Source: Buxus sempervirens (taxonomy: Eukaryota > Streptophyta > Magnoliopsida > Buxales > Buxaceae). Taken from it: 64,000 nt of DNA. The stretch lies in contig OX387186.1 of NCBI GenBank assembly GCA_947561395.2, positions 6,809,888 through 6,873,887 of the forward strand, read 5' to 3'. Positions within the stretch are counted from its first letter, which is position 1. The number at the start of each line of letters is the position of its first letter. Shown here piece after piece: positions 45,780 to 58,023 of the stretch. Both the position numbers and the translations under genes were made by a program. The notes under the pieces were generated by a model. The model ran no database searches, had not been told where the DNA came from, and saw nothing but the letters and a program-made list of their open reading frames with translations.

Positions 45780-48482
45780 TAGATACACACCCTTCATCAA
45801 AACATTAAGAAATTAACATAATAAATACCTAGATCTTTTCATCCACCTTCGATCCATCTATTAGTATGTTGTGAAAGAATTTACCCGTCGCTTTTGAATA
45901 AGATTACTTTCTGCAAAACATATTCTATAAATGAATCTAGCTAATAGCAAACAGTACTTATGTTAATTTTAAAATTTATGCTTGGTTTTACCCATTTAGG
46001 AATACCAAATACATTACTTGTTTGTCATAAGATTCATATATTTCTCCACGAATTCGGCAGCATCTCTGCGCAGTTCTTCAAATACGTAAAGTTTTCTGAC
46101 GTAAAGTCAATAAAACTACGTATTTGAAGAACAAAGAGATAAAACCAAAATTATAAGTAGAGATACATATAAATCACATGTCAACAAGTAATATACTTGA
46201 TATCCCCAAACTGTCAATATGACAATCCAAGATATTACATGTGCAAATCTATGCCTTCATATTTAAATACTAAGAATTATTGCAAACTTACTGCGAAGAT
46301 GCAATATCTTCAAAGTACACAAAATAGGATGGGCATAGTTACACATGTAACCTCTCAGACGGGTATTTGAATTGTTCCCACTTTTTTTATGAGATAAATA
46401 AATATAAAAACAATTACCAGGTTAACCAAAAAATAGAATAAAAAACTGCTAATCATAATATCAATGGTATTGAACAGCATTAGAACAGAAATATCACAAC
46501 AAGGAACTTAAAGAGATAAATAATGGTTTAACCATTATTTATCTCCCCTAAAAATTTCGGCAGCATCTCCCCTAAAAATAGAGGGTTGTCCAGACCAAAT
46601 TGGTCTAAAATAATAATGGTTTAACCTGTAAACAAAAGAAGAGTCGAAGCTTTCATCCATATCCACATTCATATCCAAAAATAGCATTCACATCCATATC
46701 CACATCCATATCCAAAAATAGCATTCACATCTATATCCACATCCATATTCAAAAATAGCATTCACATTTATGTATAGAAAGAAGTGCCCAAATTAATTAG
46801 GGTAGGATAATGAAGTCAAAGCTTTCAAGGAGCTAGCAATGAAAATTTGAAATGAAAACCTAAAAGGAAGACTTACTTGGTTGGTAAGTACCTATTCCTT
46901 TTTTCTTTTAGTTTTTATGTTTATTCTTTACAGACCTCTAGATATCAGAGACTGCAGAGTTATCTAAACCTTTAATTTTAGGAGGCTTTAGTTTAATGGA
47001 ACTTGGGTTATGAAGACAAGAAAGGCGAGTCGTCATCGGCGGCCTTTGTCTTCTTATGAAGTCGTTTCCACAAAACTTATCAACAATAGACCTATGAATT
47101 TTCGTCATGGACTTGACTCTGTCAATTACACCATAGTGCACAAAACCCGCATACGCGCATGGTTTTAACATGGCTTGACTGTTCTAATTGGTTGAAACTC
47201 TTGAACAGGCCATAGCAAGACCTGTAGACTGTCTTACATCTTTTTTTTAAAGTCAAAGATGATTTTGATTTTATTGTGGTTTCTACAGTAAGTCCATTAG
47301 ATTTACCCCCAAAAAAAACAATCATGGGTCTCAATCGCTAATGTTAAATTTAATTCTAGATAGCTATTTCTTCCATTTGATTTGTCTCTTTAATGGAATA
47401 AACTATCATGATGATCTCAATCGTTTTATATTTTATCTTGACAGAGACTTTGGAAGGGCTCTTATCAACTTATATATTATCTCCTTATCGACTTGTAAAT
47501 GATGCATTCACTTAAAATATTCATTATAAATACAAGAATAAAATTAAAAGTTTTAGTGATTAGAGCATCTACTGTAGCAATGACTTTGGAGTTTTGCTAT
47601 GAGTTGTATGTGCTCTTCTTTGATGACACCAAGGTACATATATATATATATATATATATATATCAGGATTTAAATTGTAGATGATCTAGTATATGGAGTA
47701 GCAAGACAGGAATAGGGTGGGCCATAAGTCATAACTCATATCTTAAATTCAAAAGGGCCTAACTTTAGGTTCATATAGTGGAATTAATTGTAATACTATT
47801 GAATTCAAACAAATAAAAAAGGAATTCCAAACAAATAAAAATTGTAAGGTGACATAATTTTAAAAAAGGAACATGATTTTAAGGAAAATCAAACTAAAGC
47901 ACATGCATTGAAGCGCTATATTTATAAAGTCCAATATAAGTAAAAAAGGAAAGTCCAATATAATTGTAAAAAAAAATCACAACCCATTAATATGGGAAAA
48001 TAATTTTAAGGTGACATATATAATCACTAGAACAGTATTTCTAGTGTCTAATAATGTCTGGTTTTTGTAGGAAAAGCCCTTGCTTATGTGACGACAGGTG
48101 AGTCACTACAAAACCAATCCGGCCGACCACATTATACAAACCATTATATCATATTTGTTGCAGAACTTCAAATCTAATTTAGCTATTGAACGGTAGAGAA
48201 GCCAAATATCAGACTTAGATAAAAACTGACTTGGAAGTCAATGTGATGATTTCAATATCAACGACCTATATTCATGAATCTTTCATAGAATGCAGCTTAA
48301 AATTTGAAATGGCATAAGGAACTCAGAGATGCCAAAATAAAATAACATTGCAGGCAATGGGTACATTTCGTGATTACAAAAGAAAAACCATCAAAAACGA
48401 ATCTTCTGAAACTTATTTGCAAAACTTATTTTGCAAATCAAAACATTACATCACAAAATGGTGGGATTTGGCGAGCACTTAC
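45780..48482. other. CACTA-2 region upstream of the transposase
   Basis: No gene. Holds three near-copies of a CATTCACATCCATATCCACA unit (about 46650-46770), a TA run at about 47637-47663, and a CTTCAAATACGTA inverted pair near 46077 and 46127. Probably intron between the 5' leader exon and the coding exons. Confidence 0.6.
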
Positions 48483-48700
48483 CTGCAAACGGCGCTTGGC
48501 GACGGCAGAGAACGGCGACGGCGGAAGCTTGCGACGGCGAACGGCGACGGAGGAGAACGGCGACGGCGGCTTTGTGAATGAAAAGGTCGACAACCAAATT
48601 CCGGCAGCAACACACCCAGATTCGTGAGAGAAATCGGCCGGCAAAAAAAAGATGCAGAGATTTGCGCAGAGAAGAAAACCCCAAATCGCGTGATTTGGGG
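48483..48700 (-). other. Probable leader exon of the CACTA-2 transcript
   Basis: GC-rich segment with repeated GGCGACGG units, ending GCAG|GTAAGTGC on the minus strand at 48483/48482. It sits just inside the right subterminal array, where CACTA transcripts start. Confidence 0.5.
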
Positions 48701-48709
48701 TTTTATACC

Positions 48710-49345
48710 CTTTTAGCGGCGGTAATTAGTTACCGCCGCTAAAAAGCTTTTCGCGGGTCAGGGACGACAACCTTTTAGCGGCGGTAACTAATTCCCGCCG
48801 CTAAAAACCAATTCAACGCGGTTTGACCGTTCTTTTTTAGTGGCGGTAACTAGTTATCGCCGCTAAAACCCATACCACGCAGTTTGACTGATCCTTTTAA
48901 CGGCGGTAACTATTTACCGCCGCTAAAAACCCAATCTACGCGGTTGATAAATTCTTCTCTTTTAGCGGCGGTAATAGATTCCTGCCGCTAAAGTCCATAC
49001 AGGGGAGCCAATTAGTCCCTTTTTAGCGGCGGTAAGCTGTTCCCGCCGCTAAAAAAATATTTTAATTAAGAAAAATAAAACATAAGAAATATTGTTTTAG
49101 CCGGCGGTAGTTTTCGTTATTACCGGCGGTACTACCGCCGGTGAACAAACTCGCCAAGCCTTCCCGCGCGGACATGAAGCGCACGCTATTCATTTTAGCG
49201 GCGGTAGAGCGTTACCGCCGCTAAAAACTTATTTCGACGGCGGTACACTATCTTCCGCCGCTTAAGTATTTATAAGCGCTTTTAGAGGCGGTAATTGTCT
49301 ACCGCCGCAAAAAAAGCGTCGCTAAAACCATGTTTTTTTGTAGTG
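48710..49345. repeat. CACTA-2 right subterminal array
   Basis: About ten inverted pairs of TTTTAGCGGCGGTAA / TTACCGCCGCTAAAA separated by a few bases, ending in TTTTTTTGTAGTG. The same unit occurs at the left end and, shortened, in CACTA-1. Confidence 0.9.
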
Positions 49346-50255
49346 ATTCCATGACTACCCCATTATAATATACATGGGCACAGCATACAGATGCTTACTT
49401 TCTTAAAATTTTTAGTGGCCCGGGTAGGTGTTAGAGGATTTTATGAGGTGGGGTTATTCATTATGTTTAGAAAACCATGCGTCTGTTCCTTGCATATCAC
49501 AAGCTGACTTGTCAAATAAAAATTCAGATTGCATAACCTGTATATTTGATCATTTTTTTTCTTATTGATATTGTGCCTGTTATCACGTTTTATAATACTT
49601 AGAATGTAATTTTAATGAAATTGGCAGTTGAGGTGATAACATGTAAGGACCCAGTCATTTCCAGAGGTAGCCACTTTTATAATCTTCAATCAATTCTCTA
49701 TGAAGGAGGGAGAGGAGAGAGGATATGAAGCGATTTATGGGGCAAGTGATACATTAATGGGATGACTGTAATTTAGACTAAAGACTTTGGAGTTAGATGT
49801 GTCAAATATTGAAGGAATTACGCATATAGGAGTTGCCTTAATGGGAGATTAGAAAAGGGAAAATAGTTTTAGACGGGGACACATAAAATAGAAACCTATG
49901 CAGGTACATATAACATTTGAGGTGTGAGCGGGTGCATATTAAAGGATCTGACAGGACTAGAGGAAGTTAAAAAGGGAACTGGGCGGAGACAGTCAATACT
50001 TGTAATTAGTCGAAGATTTGGAATAGTGGAACAGGATTCATGTTGCCAGCTCCATCTAGCTGTTACAAGGGTGCTTAATTTAAATACTGCTGCAACCATA
50101 TAAAATAAATTTTTCTCAGGTTTGTTAATTACATCTTTGTTTATTTGCTTGTCATGGATTTTATGTCCTAAAATATCATTTTTCATTCTTTAATATTCCC
50201 CTTTTTATTAAGAACTAATTGTTTCGGCTCAAACACGAAAAGATAACAATAAAAG
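49346..50255. other. No gene seen between CACTA-2 and Copia-3
   Basis: Should be the continuation of the sequence left of 27045. I found no exon or transposon end in it. Confidence 0.45.
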
Positions 50256-50586
<331 letters not shown>

Positions 50587-50593
50587 CTCCCCC

Positions 50594-53500
50594 TCAAGAT
50601 GGTGAATGGATATTTATTATTCCCATCTTGTGGAGTAAAGTATTAAAATGATGAGTCCCAAGAGCTTTGGTGAAGATGTCTCCAAGATGATTGTGGGTTG
50701 TAACATGCATAGTCTTGATCATGCCGAGCTGTATTTTTTCTCGTACCAGATGACAATCTATTTCAATGTGTTTAGTTCTTTCGTGAAAAACAGGATTTGC
50801 AGCAATATGCAATGCGGCTTGGTTGTCACAGAATAGCAAGGCATGATGAGACTGAATATCAAAATCTTTCAACAATGATATCAACCAAGTAACTTCACAC
50901 ACAATTGAGGCCATAGCTCTATACTCAGCTTCAGCTGATGATCGTGAAACTGTCTGCTGCTTCTTTGATTTCCAAGAAACAAGTGCATCACCAAGAAAAA
51001 TACAAAATCCAGTAATTGATCTTCTTGTGTCAGGACAGCTTGCCCAATCAGAATCACTGAAAGCTTTAAGTTGTATTTGAGATGTTGAAGGAAAGAGTAA
51101 ACCTTGACCAACAGTCCCTTTTATGTATCTTAGAATTCTATGAGCAGCATCCAAATGTTGTTGAGTAGGCTTATCCATAAATTGACTTAAAACTTGAATT
51201 GAGTAAGAGATATCAGGTCTTGTTATAGTCAAATACAATAGCCTTCCAATCAATCTTCTATATTGTGTAGGATCAGGAAGTAGATTTGTGTCAAACTTTA
51301 AATTTTGCTCCATTGGGGTCTTAGCAGGTCGAACTCCTAAGCAACCAGCATCTTCTAAAACTTCTGAGGCATATTTTCTTTGGGATAAAACAATGCCTTT
51401 GTGAGATCTTGCTACTTCTAACCCCAAAAAATATTTCAGAACTCCTAAATCTTTCAATTTGAAATGATTGTGAAGAAAAATCTTTAAATCATGGACAGCT
51501 GTTGGATTATCACTGGCAATTACAATATCATCAACATACACCAATAATGCCATGAAACAATTATCTGTCTTCTTGATGAACAAAGAATAATCCGATTTTG
51601 ATTGATCAAAACCATAGTCAATGATAGCATGAGAGAGCTTTGAAAACCATTGCCTTGAGGCTTGTTTCAAGCCATACAAGGACTTATTCAACTTGCATAC
51701 TGAATTCTCCCCCTTACATGCAAATCCGGGAGGAAGTTGCATGTATACTTCTTCATGCAAATCACCATGTAGGAAGGCATTATTAACATCTAGTTGAGAT
51801 AAGTGCCAACCTTTAATAGCAGCTAAGGCCAACAAACAACGAACAGTAGTGAGTTTAGCAACTGGAGAAAACGTTTCAGAATAGTCGATTCCTTCAGTTT
51901 GGGTATACCCTTTTGCTACAAGACGGGCTTTATACCTTTCTAGGCTTCCATCAGACTTGTACTTCAACTTATATACCCATTTACAGCCGATGGCATGCTT
52001 ACCAGGTGGTAAAGAGGTGATGGTCCAGGTTTGATTTTCTTCAAGAGCCTTTATTTCTTCAGTCATAGCCTGCTGCCACTTAAGATCTTGCATAGCTTGG
52101 CTATAATTCTTTGGTTCGATCATAGCAGATAAGGCAATAGAGAAATTTTTATGGGAAGGTGAAAGGCAGTTATAAGACAAAAAATGGGAAAGATCATAAG
52201 GTTTACCTGCTGCTGGTGGACTATTCAAAATAGGGGAAGAATGAAGTGGCAGAGAAGAATTGGCCATATTACAATGATATTGCTGTAAATAACTAGGCGG
52301 TCTTCTGATTTGAGTTGTCCTTTGAGGTAAATCAGGTAGTTTAGAAGTGTTAGGAGTAGGATGAGATGATGGGATAGGTTCAGAAGATGTTGAAACTTGG
52401 ATTGGATCATCAATAAAGAGAGGAAATGAAAAAGTATCAGCAGGTTCTTGCAAAGGAACAGCATTGATATTTGAAGACATTGATTTGTATGGGAAAATGT
52501 TCTCATGGAACACCACATCTCGAGAGACAAACACGGTTTGAGTTTTTAGATCAAAAAGTTTATATCCTTTTATGGCAAAGGGATAGCCAAGGAAGATACA
52601 TTTTTTTGCTCGGGAATCAAATTTGGAGCGTTGACGAACAAGAGTGGATGCATATGCTAAACATCCAAAGACTCTTAAATGAGAATAAGAGGGAGGAGTT
52701 TGAAATAAAGCTTCATATGGAGATTTTCCATTTAGAGTTGATGTGGGAGTTCTATTTATGAGATAGGTGGCTGTAAGGACACATTCTCCCCAAAAATGTA
52801 ATGGAAGATTGGAATGAAAACGAAGAGCTCGGGCAACATTCAAAAGATGTTGATGTTTTCGTTCCACAGTACCATTTTGTTGTGGAGTTTCAACACAACT
52901 TCTTTGGTGAATGATGCCTTTAGAAGCAAAAAAAGAGGCCATAAAAAATTCTGTACCATTATCAGTCCTTATGGTTTGAATTTTGACTCCAAATTGAGTC
53001 TCTATTAGAATGTAAAATGACTGTAGAATGGTTTGGGTTTCAGATTTATTTTTCATTAAGTATACCCAAGTAGATTTTGTAAAGTCATCTACAATGGTAA
53101 GGAAAAATTTGGATCCATCAATAGAAGAGGGAAATCTGAAACATGATTAGAAAGATAGAATGGTAATCTTTTCTGCTTTGCAAGAGGACAAACATCACAA
53201 TGAAAATTCGGAGAAACAGAAATATCTGAAAATTCTTTATTAAGCAATGATATCCCAGAGGAAGGAATATGACCTAATCTAAAATGCCATAGGTCAAAGC
53301 AATGTGAATTATGAACTGAAACTGAGCTTACAACAGAACTTCTGAAATCTAAATTACATGGAAAAGACATACTCAAATCAGATGGAATGTGAGATAGCAG
53401 GTAATATAGACCTTCTTTTTCTCTACCCACTCCAATCGTCCTCCATGAAGAAAGGTCCTGGATGAAGCAAAAAGAGGCCAAGAAAATTAGACAACAGCTT

Positions 53501-54948
53501 AGTTGACAAATCAATTTATTGACAGATATAAGGTTGAAGGAGAAGGAAGGAACAAATAGCACATTTCTCAATGTTAAAGAGTCAGAAATCTTAACATTTC
53601 CAATATGAGTCACAGGTTTGGTTGAACCATCCGGTAATTTTACAGAAATGTTTGCAGCAGCAGTAATTTTAGTGAAGAAAGAAAGGGAATTTACCATATG
53701 GTCTGTGGCTCCAGTATCTAAAATCCAAGAACCTTTGTTTTCTATTTTAACTGAATGTGGACGGTGAGAAAATTCTGATGAAAAAACTGAATGTTTATTA
53801 ATGGGATAGGAAAAAGTTTTACCTGAGAGATTGGTTTGAGGAGGTACAGGAATTGTTGTAGGTGTTGGTAAAAGACCAACATGATTAGCAGCTGGTGATC
53901 CAACAGAATTATCTGCCAAGCCAGCATTTCCAGAAGAAGACAGGTCAGGATTTTGCTGAATGAAGTTCAATAACTGCAAGCATTGCTCCTGAGTAATTGG
54001 TAGCTTCAAAGTGTCGGTCACAGACTCCCTCACACTCACTTGATTTGCCAATGCTGAATTTCTGCCTTTTGGTTTGAAACCAGTAGGGTATCCATGTAAC
54101 TTGTAACACTTTTCCACTGTGTGACCGGTGAAACCACAATATGTACAAACAGGTCTATCTTTCTTAAAAAAAGTCTGTTTGCCACTACTTTTAGAATGCC
54201 CAGTCTTAGTCAACATAGCAACTGATTGTACGGAATCCATAGATCCTATATATACTTCTCTATGCTGTTCTTCAGATAAAACTAAAGAAAAGACTTTATT
54301 AATAGGGGGTAATGGATCCATCAAAAGAATCTGTCCTCTTATAGCTGAATATGTGTCATTTAACCCCATAAAAAAACGCATCACATAATCTTGTTGCTGC
54401 TATTCAATAACAGCCTTGAAAACAGCACATTGGCAGACAACATTTACTAAATCACACTTGGGAATAGGTCTATACACTTGCAATTCATCCCATAACCCCT
54501 TCAATTTAGTGTAGTAAGTATTCACTGTCATTTGGCCTTGTGTCAAAGCATTAATCATTTTCTGTAATTCAAAAACACGAGGAGCATTTTTCTGTGCAAA
54601 TCTCTCTTGTAAATCATCCTAGACCTCCTTAACAGAATCAAAATACATCACACTGTTGGCAATTTCTTTTGATACTGAATTCAAAATCCAAGAGAGTATC
54701 ATGCTGTTGCATCTATCCCAAAGCTCAAACAATTCATTGGACTGATCAGTAGGTTTACCAATTTTGCCATTGATGAACCCCAATTTGTTTTTCGCTTTGA
54801 GGGCTACAAGCATTGCACGACTCCATCCTTGATAATTGTCACTAGTAAGAATTTGGGACACTAGGCATAAACCAGGACTGTCGGAGTTATGGAGATGGTA
54901 AGGACTCGCCGAGTTTTCGCTCTCTATGTAAACAGAAGATGGGTTCAT
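50594..54948 (-). pseudogene. Copia-3 gag-pol
   Basis: Gag starts MNPSSVYIES at 54948 and is broken by stops near 54617 and 54400. Then come a CX2CX4HX4C knuckle (CTYCGFTGHTVEKC), protease WILDTGATDHMV, and the pre-integrase zinc site (WHFRLGHIP). Next to this, a short deletion and frame change (about 53130-53150) removes the segment that should hold the first integrase Asp. From 53056 an 820-residue frame covers the rest of integrase (RTDNGTEF, QQNGTVERKH), reverse transcriptase ([24 protein letters not shown]) and RNase H ([18 protein letters not shown]). Reverse transcriptase looks intact. Confidence 0.9.
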
Positions 54949-55390
54949 GGTGAAAGAAGAAAACCCAGATACCCAAGAAACAGAGAGAAAAAAAAAATCA
55001 CGAATCAAGAGTAAGAATCACAATAGGCAAGGTGAGGTGGAGTCACCGAAGTCACGGATCAAGAACTCCAAGCCTTAATAGATGTTCTACGATCCAAAAA
55101 ACAAAGAAAAAAAGGGAGAAGCCCCAAGAACCAATGCAAAGAGTAGCAAGAAACCAAGAAAAAAGAAGAAAGGTCACTAGAAGCACAGACCAGAAGTGAG
55201 TAATGGCGATAATCCTTCCTTGCCTTTTAGTGATTGCAACAGAAACAGATCAGAAACGAGCTGACAGACGAGATCTTTAGAATTCTCAGAAGCGCAGCTA
55301 ACAAGAAACAGTCGGCTCTGCGAAGACGCTGTTGAGAACTCACACGATCGTTCAATCGACAAGAATAAGCAGGAGAACCGCATCAAGATG

Positions 55391-55402
55391 GCTTTGATAC
55401 CA
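55391..55402 (-). other. Copia-3 primer-binding site
   Basis: TGGTATCAAAGC on the minus strand immediately inside the 5' LTR, complementary to initiator Met tRNA with one variant base. Confidence 0.85.
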
Positions 55403-55580
55403 TGTTAGAAACCCTTGTTGACAGAATAGAAAACAGAGGAGAGTTTAGGAGGAAGAGATAGAGAGAGAAATCTGGGATTGAATCTGTAAGAAAAATATTA
55501 TTCATCGTATCTTGTATTGTACATACAGCTGTGTATTTATACACAAAATACAACTGTACTAACCAACTTCATAACAATAA
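55403..55580 (-). repeat. Copia-3 5' LTR, truncated
   Basis: Matches 50256 onward of the 3' LTR apart from the GA run, then stops; about 65 bases of the LTR are missing. Confidence 0.85.
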
Positions 55581-58018
55581 GGGAAAATTTCAAATACGAC
55601 CCTCTTTTGAAAAGTAAATACAAAAACAGACGTTGAAAAGTCTTTCCTACCGAAATATGCAACTTTTCAAAACTATTTACCAAGTGGTCCGAAAACACTG
55701 TAGCATATTTCGAAGACACCATTTTGCCCTTCCCTCTTCGTTCGACTGAAACACCCATCGGTTCATCTTCTCATTTTTGCAAAGCGATTAGGTGCGAAAC
55801 CATGAGCGATACAAAGAACCCCAGAGCGATGGCGAGGCTTGTTCTTGGCGTTGGGCGACAACCGCTGTCATCACTGGCGCTTCCGATTGAGAGAGGTTGA
55901 CCAACATTGTCATCTCCTTCGTCTCTCGTTTGTAGGAGGTCACCGGCGCTTGAGATCTGGTGGAAGCGGTTATAGTGTGCCATTTTCTTCTGTCTGTCGG
56001 AGAAGAAAATGGCAATAGAGAGCCTTGACGAAGCACTTCAGCCAGACATTTCCCTTGTTAGAGGTTGTGAGCAAATCTCCTCAAGGTAAGAACCGATTGT
56101 CCCTAATCTGTTTGCTTTTTAGAATGAAAATTTTTTGGTCTACATTTTTGTTAGGTTTCCATCCATGATGTGGTACATTTCGTTTAGTTATGGATAATCT
56201 AACCTTAGTCTCTAAATCGATGCATTTCAAATGCTTGAAGAAATTCTCGAATGAATCGGAATGTGAACACCATGTAATTTTGGATATGGTGTTCGTAATG
56301 CCCATTTTTTAATAAAAAAAGTTCAGTTGAATGGTTGATTCAACACACCCATCTTATCTGTATTATTTTCTTTGTGATTACAAGGATGCTATTAATGGTA
56401 TGGGAAGATATGTAACATCCTGGATTTGCAGTATCTTACTTATTAATGTGGTTTTCCTAATTTCCCATATTTTGTTATTTGTTGTGGTTCATCTTGATTG
56501 TTTTATTTGAGTTGTCTAATTTTTGTGGCATTTTATGTGCTGTTTTACTGTGCTTTATTTCTTGCCATGATAACTGTTGTGAATTAGCTTGGCTTTCTGT
56601 GCAAGATTGAGTTTCAATTTATTTTAGGCATATTATATTGGATTATTCAATGCGGTGATTGTATGCATTAATTATTTGGCTTGGTGTTTTATTTTGATTT
56701 GTTTTGTATTATGCATGGTCCGGCTTGTTTTGAGTGGATCTGCTTGGTTATGTTAGGTTGAGGCTGCTTAGATGCTCTTGGTTTGCTCTATGATTAGTCT
56801 CTATTATCGTTTACCTGTGCATCAGGGCATTCATTTGGAAGCATAAAACTCATGGTCCGGCTTGTTTTGAGTGGATCTGCTTGGTTATGTTAGGTTGAGG
56901 CTGCTTAGATGCTCTTGGTTTGCTCTGTGATTAGTCTCTATTATCGATTACCTGTGTGCCAAGGCATTCATGAGCGTTGGAAGCATAAAACTTCTTCCCC
57001 TATATTCCTCTGCTCTTGTATGCCTTGTTTCTCTTGTACTTTTGTTGGTGGTGAGCTTTTTGGGCAGATTGAGAGATTGGGAGCTCGCTTCGATTATTTG
57101 TGTTTTTGGTGCTTTTATCCTTGATGTAAGCTTCAACATTTTCTTGGATTTATATGTAAATATAGTTAAACAGCGAAGTGTGTTTCGTTTCACTTGATTT
57201 TTGGGGAATAGTTTTAGGTTCTTCTGCAACTGACTTCTAGTGTCTTTGGAAGAAATTCCTCAATCCTCTCATTTGTTTTCTTATACATTCAAGAACCACT
57301 TATTTGGAATTTTCTACGAATCACATGCAAGTTCTATCTTAATTTACTTTATTTATACTACTATTGAAACAACGTAGATAAATTAAACAAGAAGGAAATG
57401 CTTACAATAATAGATAAGTTAGATTTAACATAAAGCAAGATTGGTGTATCCTTACTTTATTCTTACAAGACGCCGACGAGGTACGAAGCAATGGGTGTCG
57501 TTAAAACTGTGCCTTGTGCAATGTCGAGAACATCTATGGTCCTCGCAAGTTCCCTTATATAGGTCGGTCTTTGAGTATAAAGGATGTTTCTTTGTGAAAT
57601 ATGCTTGCACAAACATGGGACCCATATCTTTTGTCATATCTAAGATAAAATTCATATTATTCTATATTTTTATTAACGTATTTTCCTCTCTTTACTATTC
57701 AGTTCATATGTTTGGTTTTGACCAAGTTGATTAAGGTGCTCATGGTATAGGTTTGTGTGGGTAGATAATTGGTAGCCTAAGTTGTTATTTCGAGTAGTTT
57801 ATATTAATCATGCATTTGCTCACCTTGTTAACATGTTATATGGAGTGCAATATGCCACAACCACCCCCGGAGAATTCGTTGTTTTGCTACTTTCATATAG
57901 ATGGAGAGATAGTTATAGAGCAAGAAAAGTCTGTATCATACCTGGGAGGGGGGGGGGAGTCGTTTAGATGGATTCAATATAAGTGGTAATACAAAGTACG
58001 ATCAATTTGTAAGTGATG
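55581..58018. other. Unassigned region with exon-like pieces
   Basis: A possible first coding exon at 56009-56086 (MAIESLDEALQPDISLVRGC...) runs into AGG|TAAGA without a clear GT-AG fit. A hydrophobic frame at 56970-57122 (VCLVSLVLLLVVSFLGRL) has the look of a membrane segment. Neither matches a family I know. A G run is at about 57945-57957. Confidence 0.35.
56715..56991. repeat. Tandem duplication, about 137 bases
   Basis: CATGGTCCGGCTTGTTTTGA starts both copies (about 56715 and 56852); the copies end GAAGCATAAAACT. Few differences, mostly toward the ends. Confidence 0.88.
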
Positions 58019-58023
58019 CCTGT

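Larger units (their letters stand above)
27045..49345 (-). mobile_element. CACTA-2: 22.3-kb autonomous-type CACTA element with nested insertions
   Basis: Left end CACTACAAAAAAGTCG at 27045; right end TTTTTTTGTAGTG at 49345; ATT on both sides (27042-27044 and 49346-49348). Both ends have long arrays of TTAGCGGCGGTAA repeats. Two genes run leftward: a TNP2-like transposase (42153-45770) and a TnpA/Transposase_24-type ORF (28525-41954). Inside lie solo LTR B, the LARD and a pararetrovirus fragment. Without the two recognised LTR insertions the element is about 10.6 kb, a normal size for an autonomous CACTA. Nonsense and frameshift lesions make it presently defective. Confidence 0.93.
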
